In this document: positions 61,172 to 64,000 of the stretch, piece by piece
Layout: each line of letters starts with the position of its first letter
Numbering within the stretch: the first letter of the stretch is position 1
Source: Leptothoe sp034932105
GTDB lineage: Bacteria; Cyanobacteriota; Cyanobacteriia; Phormidesmidales; Phormidesmidaceae
Direction of reading: 5' to 3'
NCBI RefSeq assembly: GCF_034932105.1
Contig: NZ_JAYGIG010000115.1
Coordinates: 62,001 to 126,000, forward strand
Length of the DNA stretch: 64,000 bases
Translations under genes and position numbers: made by a program
The notes under the pieces: model-generated
Seen by the model: the letters and a program-made list of their open reading frames with translations, nothing else
The model's database searches: none
Told to the model about the DNA's origin: nothing

Positions 61172-62053
61172 TCACCACAGAAATTTGAGCAAAGCCGATG
61201 TGAATTCTTCAGGGGCATCCTGGGGTATCCAGTGGGAGGCGTTCTCAATGGGTTTAAATAGGGCTCCTGGAATTTCTGTTGCTAACTGTTGACCATCCGC
61301 TGCTTTTTGCCATGGATCATCCATCCCCCAAAGAATCATGGTTGGTGCAGAAATTGTCCCGTGGCGATCCACCAGGGCCATGGTCTGATTTGCATTTAAC
61401 GCGGAGGCATTGCGCAGCAGACTGAGCTTGCCCTCTTCGCTGGCCCAGGGGGCAAGCATCCCGGCACGGAAATCAGCCGTCAGTCGCTCTGGGCGAGCCA
61501 GACCCATGGCTAAACTTTCCTCTAGGGCGGCAACCAGGTCCTCTATGGGTCGGGGTTTCCACCGCAGAGGATGGCCAAAATCGAGCATGTCATCATCAAA
61601 CCGGTCGTAGCAAACGGAGTTGCTAATTACCAACTGATTCACCACCTGGGGGTGTTCGATGCCCAGAATCAGGGCGACTGCACCACCGGTATCGTGACCC
61701 ACGACATGGACTTGGGGCAATTCCAGAACCTTTAATAATGCCAGGATCATGGTGGCCTGAGCTTGAAATGAGCGGTCAAAACGGTCCCGTCGGTCCGACC
61801 AACCGTGGCCGAGAAAATCCGGTGCAATTACCCGATAGCCTGCCTCCACGAGGGTGGGGATGACGGCATGGTAAAGAAAGCCCCAGGTGGGAATCCCATG
61901 CATGAGCAGAATGGTCCCAGCTTGGTCAGTGCCCACGTCCACATAGCGAATTGTGACGGGAATGTGGGCTGCGGTGTGGGCAGGTAATTCAACCTCTTGT
62001 TGGGTATTTTTATACTCTTGCCAGGTGTGCCAAACTGTCATGTCACTTGCCAT
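61172..62053 (-). CDS. Alpha/beta hydrolase with Asp nucleophile (haloalkane dehalogenase/epoxide hydrolase-like)
   Basis: This 293-residue protein has the oxyanion motif LLMHGIPTWGFLY, DFLGHGWSDRRD and the nucleophile elbow VHVVGHDTGGAVALILGIEH (Asp ~119). WGMDDPWQ is the acid region, and the catalytic His is in IENASHWIPQDAPEEF. An Asp nucleophile separates it from esterases and points to dehalogenase or epoxide hydrolase chemistry, though HDTGG is not the classical HDW. It may be co-transcribed with the SDR downstream. Confidence 0.82.
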   Translation of the reverse strand: MASDMTVWHTWQEYKNTQQEVELPAHTAAHIPVTIRYVDVGTDQAGTILLMHGIPTWGFLYHAVIPTLVEAGYRVIAPDFLGHGWSDRRDRFDRSFQAQATMILALLKVLELPQVHVVGHDTGGAVALILGIEHPQVVNQLVISNSVCYDRFDDDMLDFGHPLRWKPRPIEDLVAALEESLAMGLARPERLTADFRAGMLAPWASEEGKLSLLRNASALNANQTMALVDRHGTISAPTMILWGMDDPWQKAADGQQLATEIPGALFKPIENASHWIPQDAPEEFTSALLKFLW

Positions 62054-62492
62054 TGCTTCTATTCAACCTTCTTTGTTACACTTTTTCGCCGCACTTTTTT
62101 ACCACAATTATTTGTGGGTAACCTAAAGTTTTTTCTGGTAGGAAGCTCCATCCCCCATCATATTCGGCCCGAGCAACGATCGGCATAAACCACATAGGGT
62201 TGCTCCCGGCCATAAAAAGCGGCACTCCTAGTCCAGGTAGGAAGTGCCGCTGGCCTTCAAAAAAGCTAGCAGGTAGGCGTCCCCCTGGGGGGTGATGGGC
62301 CAGGGCCGGAGCTGTTGCTAGAGAGAAGATCCCCAGGAGAACGAAAGTCCTAGGAGTATTCGACTTAAACGGTTAAAATCGGCGGTGAGTGTTTTTTGGA
62401 GGATAGCAGACATTTTAGAGAAATTAGGGGCTGGTATAGAAACTTCCAAGGTGAAACGTAAATGGGAGGGTGAAAGAGAGAAAGGGGGAGAG
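62054..62492. other. Intergenic region between the hydrolase and cyanase genes
   Basis: This 439-bp region has no convincing coding frame. It contains the strong minus-strand terminator at 62213-62251, which lies 240 bp beyond the cyanase stop, so the cyanase mRNA may have a long 3' part. The remainder (62260-62490) is purine-rich near 62470 and shows nothing else. Confidence 0.4.
62213..62251 (-). terminator. Intrinsic terminator on the minus strand
   Basis: AGCGGCACT (62218-62226) pairs with AGTGCCGCT (62243-62251). On the minus strand the hairpin is followed by TTTTTATGG. It would end transcription of cynS. Confidence 0.7.
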
Positions 62493-62936
62493 TTACCACT
62501 TTTTGTAGGGTAAGAACTTACCGCACATAATCACCTTCACCCGATCACCCTTGGGATCTTCTTCCCTTTCCACATCTATGGAGAAATCGATCGCGCTCAT
62601 GATGCCATCGCCAAACTTCTCATGGATCACGGCCTTAATGGGCACGCCGTAGACCTGCATGATTTCATAGAAGCGATAAATCAAGGGATCTGTCGGTACG
62701 AGGGGATCTAAACCACCTTTCATGGGGTATTCAGTCAAGTACTCAACAAACTCTGGTTCCATGCCTAAGGCTTCGACAATTTTGGTGGCTTCTTCTTCGG
62801 AAGCACTGGCTTGACCATAGAGCACTGAAGCAATCCAGACTTCGTCATAGCCAAGTTTGGCTTCCAAATCAGCGAATGAGATACCTTTCGCTTTTTTCGC
62901 GGCGAGAAACTTAGTGGAAATTTCAGAAATAGCCAT
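62493..62936 (-). CDS. cynS: Cyanate hydratase (cyanase)
   Basis: About 147 residues. Cyanase converts cyanate and bicarbonate to ammonia and carbon dioxide. The N-terminal helix-turn-helix-like part (AKKAKGISFADLEAKLGYDE) is followed by the catalytic domain with PLIYRFYEIMQVYGVPIKAV (catalytic Arg and Glu), HEKFGDGIMSAIDFSIDVE (catalytic Ser) and VKVIMCGKFLPYKKW. All three catalytic residues are visible. The start is ATG 62936, with AGAGGTGA about eight bp upstream; the GTG at 62948 lies in that ribosome site. In other cyanobacteria cynS follows cynABD; here only a remnant of an ABC ATPase gene lies upstream. NtcA control is known elsewhere; no box was confirmed. Confidence 0.95.
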   Translation of the reverse strand: MAISEISTKFLAAKKAKGISFADLEAKLGYDEVWIASVLYGQASASEEEATKIVEALGMEPEFVEYLTEYPMKGGLDPLVPTDPLIYRFYEIMQVYGVPIKAVIHEKFGDGIMSAIDFSIDVEREEDPKGDRVKVIMCGKFLPYKKW

Positions 62937-63001
62937 GGCTAAAATCACCTCTTGATTGTGATAGTTAAAAAGGAAAAACGCTTACGGTAGAATCGGACGA
63001 G

Positions 63002-63190
63002 CTACTTAATGTGCGATTCTTCTACGGCTCGGGTCTCGCGGAATAGATGGTTTTCCATTTCGGCCTTGAGACCGTGGTAGGCGGGATGCTGATCCATGGT
63101 TTCGCGATTTCGGGGGCGGGGGGGAAGGGCACCTCTAGAATCGCGTCAAATATCTGTACGTTCTCTCCGGCGAAATACCCGCTAGGGACG
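63002..63190 (-). pseudogene. 3' remnant of a nitrate/cyanate-type ABC transporter ATPase
   Basis: A minus-strand frame without a start encodes ...GENVQIFDAILEVPFPPRPR, then NRETMDQHPAYHGLKAEME and NHLFRETRAVEES, ending in TAG at 63002-63004. The segment 'LEVPFPRPR(N/D)R...hPxYxxLRxxM..fLf' is typical of the C-terminus of NrtD/CynD-type ATPases. About 60 residues remain of a ~270-residue protein. It lies 66 bp upstream of cynS, where cynD would be, so I read it as the trace of a lost cynABDS operon. Confidence 0.55.
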
Positions 63191-63320
63191 CTAATAAGGT
63201 GTAGTTGCGGATGCAGATAGAATAATTTATACCAACCTCATCCCAGAATGACATCGGATTATTTTTTGCAAAACTAGGACTTTTTCAGTCTGTTGGTTAT
63301 TCGTTAAATCAGTCTGTTAC

Positions 63321-63378
63321 GGTTGTTACCGATTGGGTCAATTTTCTTAGGGAATTTGTGGCGGTTGTTACCGATTGG
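63321..63378. repeat. 16-bp direct repeat at the end of the AraC-type gene
   Basis: GGTTGTTACCGATTGG occurs at 63321-63336 and 63363-63378, 42 bp apart. The second copy contains the stop codon of the AraC-type regulator, so a short duplication may have created or shifted this end. Confidence 0.7.
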
Positions 63379-64000
63379 TTTGGCTACGCCAAACTTGGGG
63401 CGTGACGCCATGGAGTTTACGAAACTGTCGGGTAAAGTAACCGGCATCGTCATAGCCGATGGAGTCAGCAATTTGTTTGATTGATTCAGCGGTACTGGCC
63501 AACAATTGTCGGGCCTGAGCCATGCGCCGCTCAATGATCCAGGCTTTTACCGTCCGGCCCGTGTGGCTTTGGGATAAATTGGTCAAATAGGCGGGAGAAT
63601 AACCCACGGACTGGGCTACATCAGTTAGATGAATGGACTGTTGGTAATGGCTTTCGATAAATTCAAACACCGCCGTCAGGCGAGGACAGTCGGGGAAGAT
63701 GGAATCAGGATTTGCTACGTTGGGTAACTGGTTATGTGATTGGGGAGCGGTTGCGCGGGAAACCGCAGCTTGGAGTCCTCGTTTGAGGTCTGCTTGGCGG
63801 CTTAGGCGGGATGCGATCGCATCTAAAAAATTCTCCACCGTACAGGGTTTGGTCAGATAGTCATCAGCCCCCGAGGTCATCCCTTGACGCAGGTCCGACA
63901 TGGTGACCTTAGCGGTGAGGAAAATGAACGGAATTGACGCCGTTGCGTCATTTTTCCTGAGGGATGACAGCACCTCATAGCCATCCATATCCGGCATCAT
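63368..64000 (-). CDS. Response regulator with AraC-type output domain (partial)
   Basis: The 210 visible residues are the C-terminal part; the 5' end lies beyond the window. They start inside the receiver domain (MMPDMDGYEVLSSLRK, FIFLTAK with the conserved Thr/Lys, DDYLTKPC). A linker and an AraC helix-turn-helix follow (HLTDVAQSVGYSPAYLTNLS, IKQIADSIGYDDAGYFTRQF, KLHGVTPQVWR). It would bind DNA on phosphorylation. The first ~50 residues including the acidic pocket are not seen. It points away from cynS, with 430 bp to the cyanase start, including the ABC-ATPase remnant. Confidence 0.85.
   Translation of the reverse strand: MMPDMDGYEVLSSLRKNDATASIPFIFLTAKVTMSDLRQGMTSGADDYLTKPCTVENFLDAIASRLSRQADLKRGLQAAVSRATAPQSHNQLPNVANPDSIFPDCPRLTAVFEFIESHYQQSIHLTDVAQSVGYSPAYLTNLSQSHTGRTVKAWIIERRMAQARQLLASTAESIKQIADSIGYDDAGYFTRQFRKLHGVTPQVWRSQTNR

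Overview
The window looks like a piece of a cyanobacterial chromosome with an accessory, phage-derived left third. Cyanobacterial origin is supported by many HIP1 sites (GCGATCGC), by ntcA, a cyAbrB-type regulator, genes of the DUF3084 and DUF3155 types, a complex-C (cytochrome b6f) cofactor-assembly gene, a Hik2/CSK-like sensor kinase and cyanase. The genus cannot be fixed from the sequence alone. No rRNA, tRNA or CRISPR array was recognised.

Region 1-5.1 kb is a decayed prophage or phage-like block, mostly on the minus strand: a partial structural-type gene, a SWIM zinc-finger protein, a PD-(D/E)XK nuclease, the large terminase, the small terminase and a one-TM membrane protein. The terminase-large / terminase-small / membrane-protein module was once duplicated in tandem. 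The second large terminase survives only as a fragment (4932-5112). A complete type I restriction-modification operon (hsdM-hsdS-four-helix-bundle gene-hsdR, 5.7-12.4 kb) now sits between that fragment and the second small terminase (12.4 kb). The four-helix-bundle gene is broken by a perfect 10-bp tandem duplication.

Region 13.2-19.3 kb is a repeat-rich stretch followed by small accessory genes: a SLOG-like protein, a beta-class DNA methyltransferase, several small phage-type proteins, a ribbon-helix-helix protein and a lipoprotein. A dispersed palindromic intergenic repeat links this block to the terminase region.

Region 19.3-21.1 kb is an IS110-type DEDD transposase with a long structured leader. 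The leader contains a textbook type I hammerhead ribozyme (core at 19400-19447). Its predicted cleavage would release an RNA starting at 19448 that folds into a 10-bp stem with a crossing 8-bp helix, a candidate bridge/seek RNA. This is the most unusual element seen.

From 21.26 kb onward the window is mostly ordinary chromosome: rsmH; a REC-PP2C phosphatase with an RsbW-like kinase; a degenerate Eco57I-like methyltransferase; fabI; ntcA with a DUF3084 gene; a PadR regulator; a b6f assembly factor; a sensor kinase; cyAbrB; an Rrf2 regulator; pyrR; a GH8 glycosidase, TPR protein and beta-barrel protein cluster with a 21-bp palindromic tandem array; type 2 IPP isomerase; sppA; sbcC; a substrate-binding/DUF4912 fusion protein with a stand-alone relative of its C-terminal domain; a C39-peptidase ABC exporter with a membrane-fusion protein; an SDR and an alpha/beta hydrolase; and cyanase next to a remnant of an ABC-transporter ATPase. 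The window ends inside a response regulator with an AraC-type output domain.
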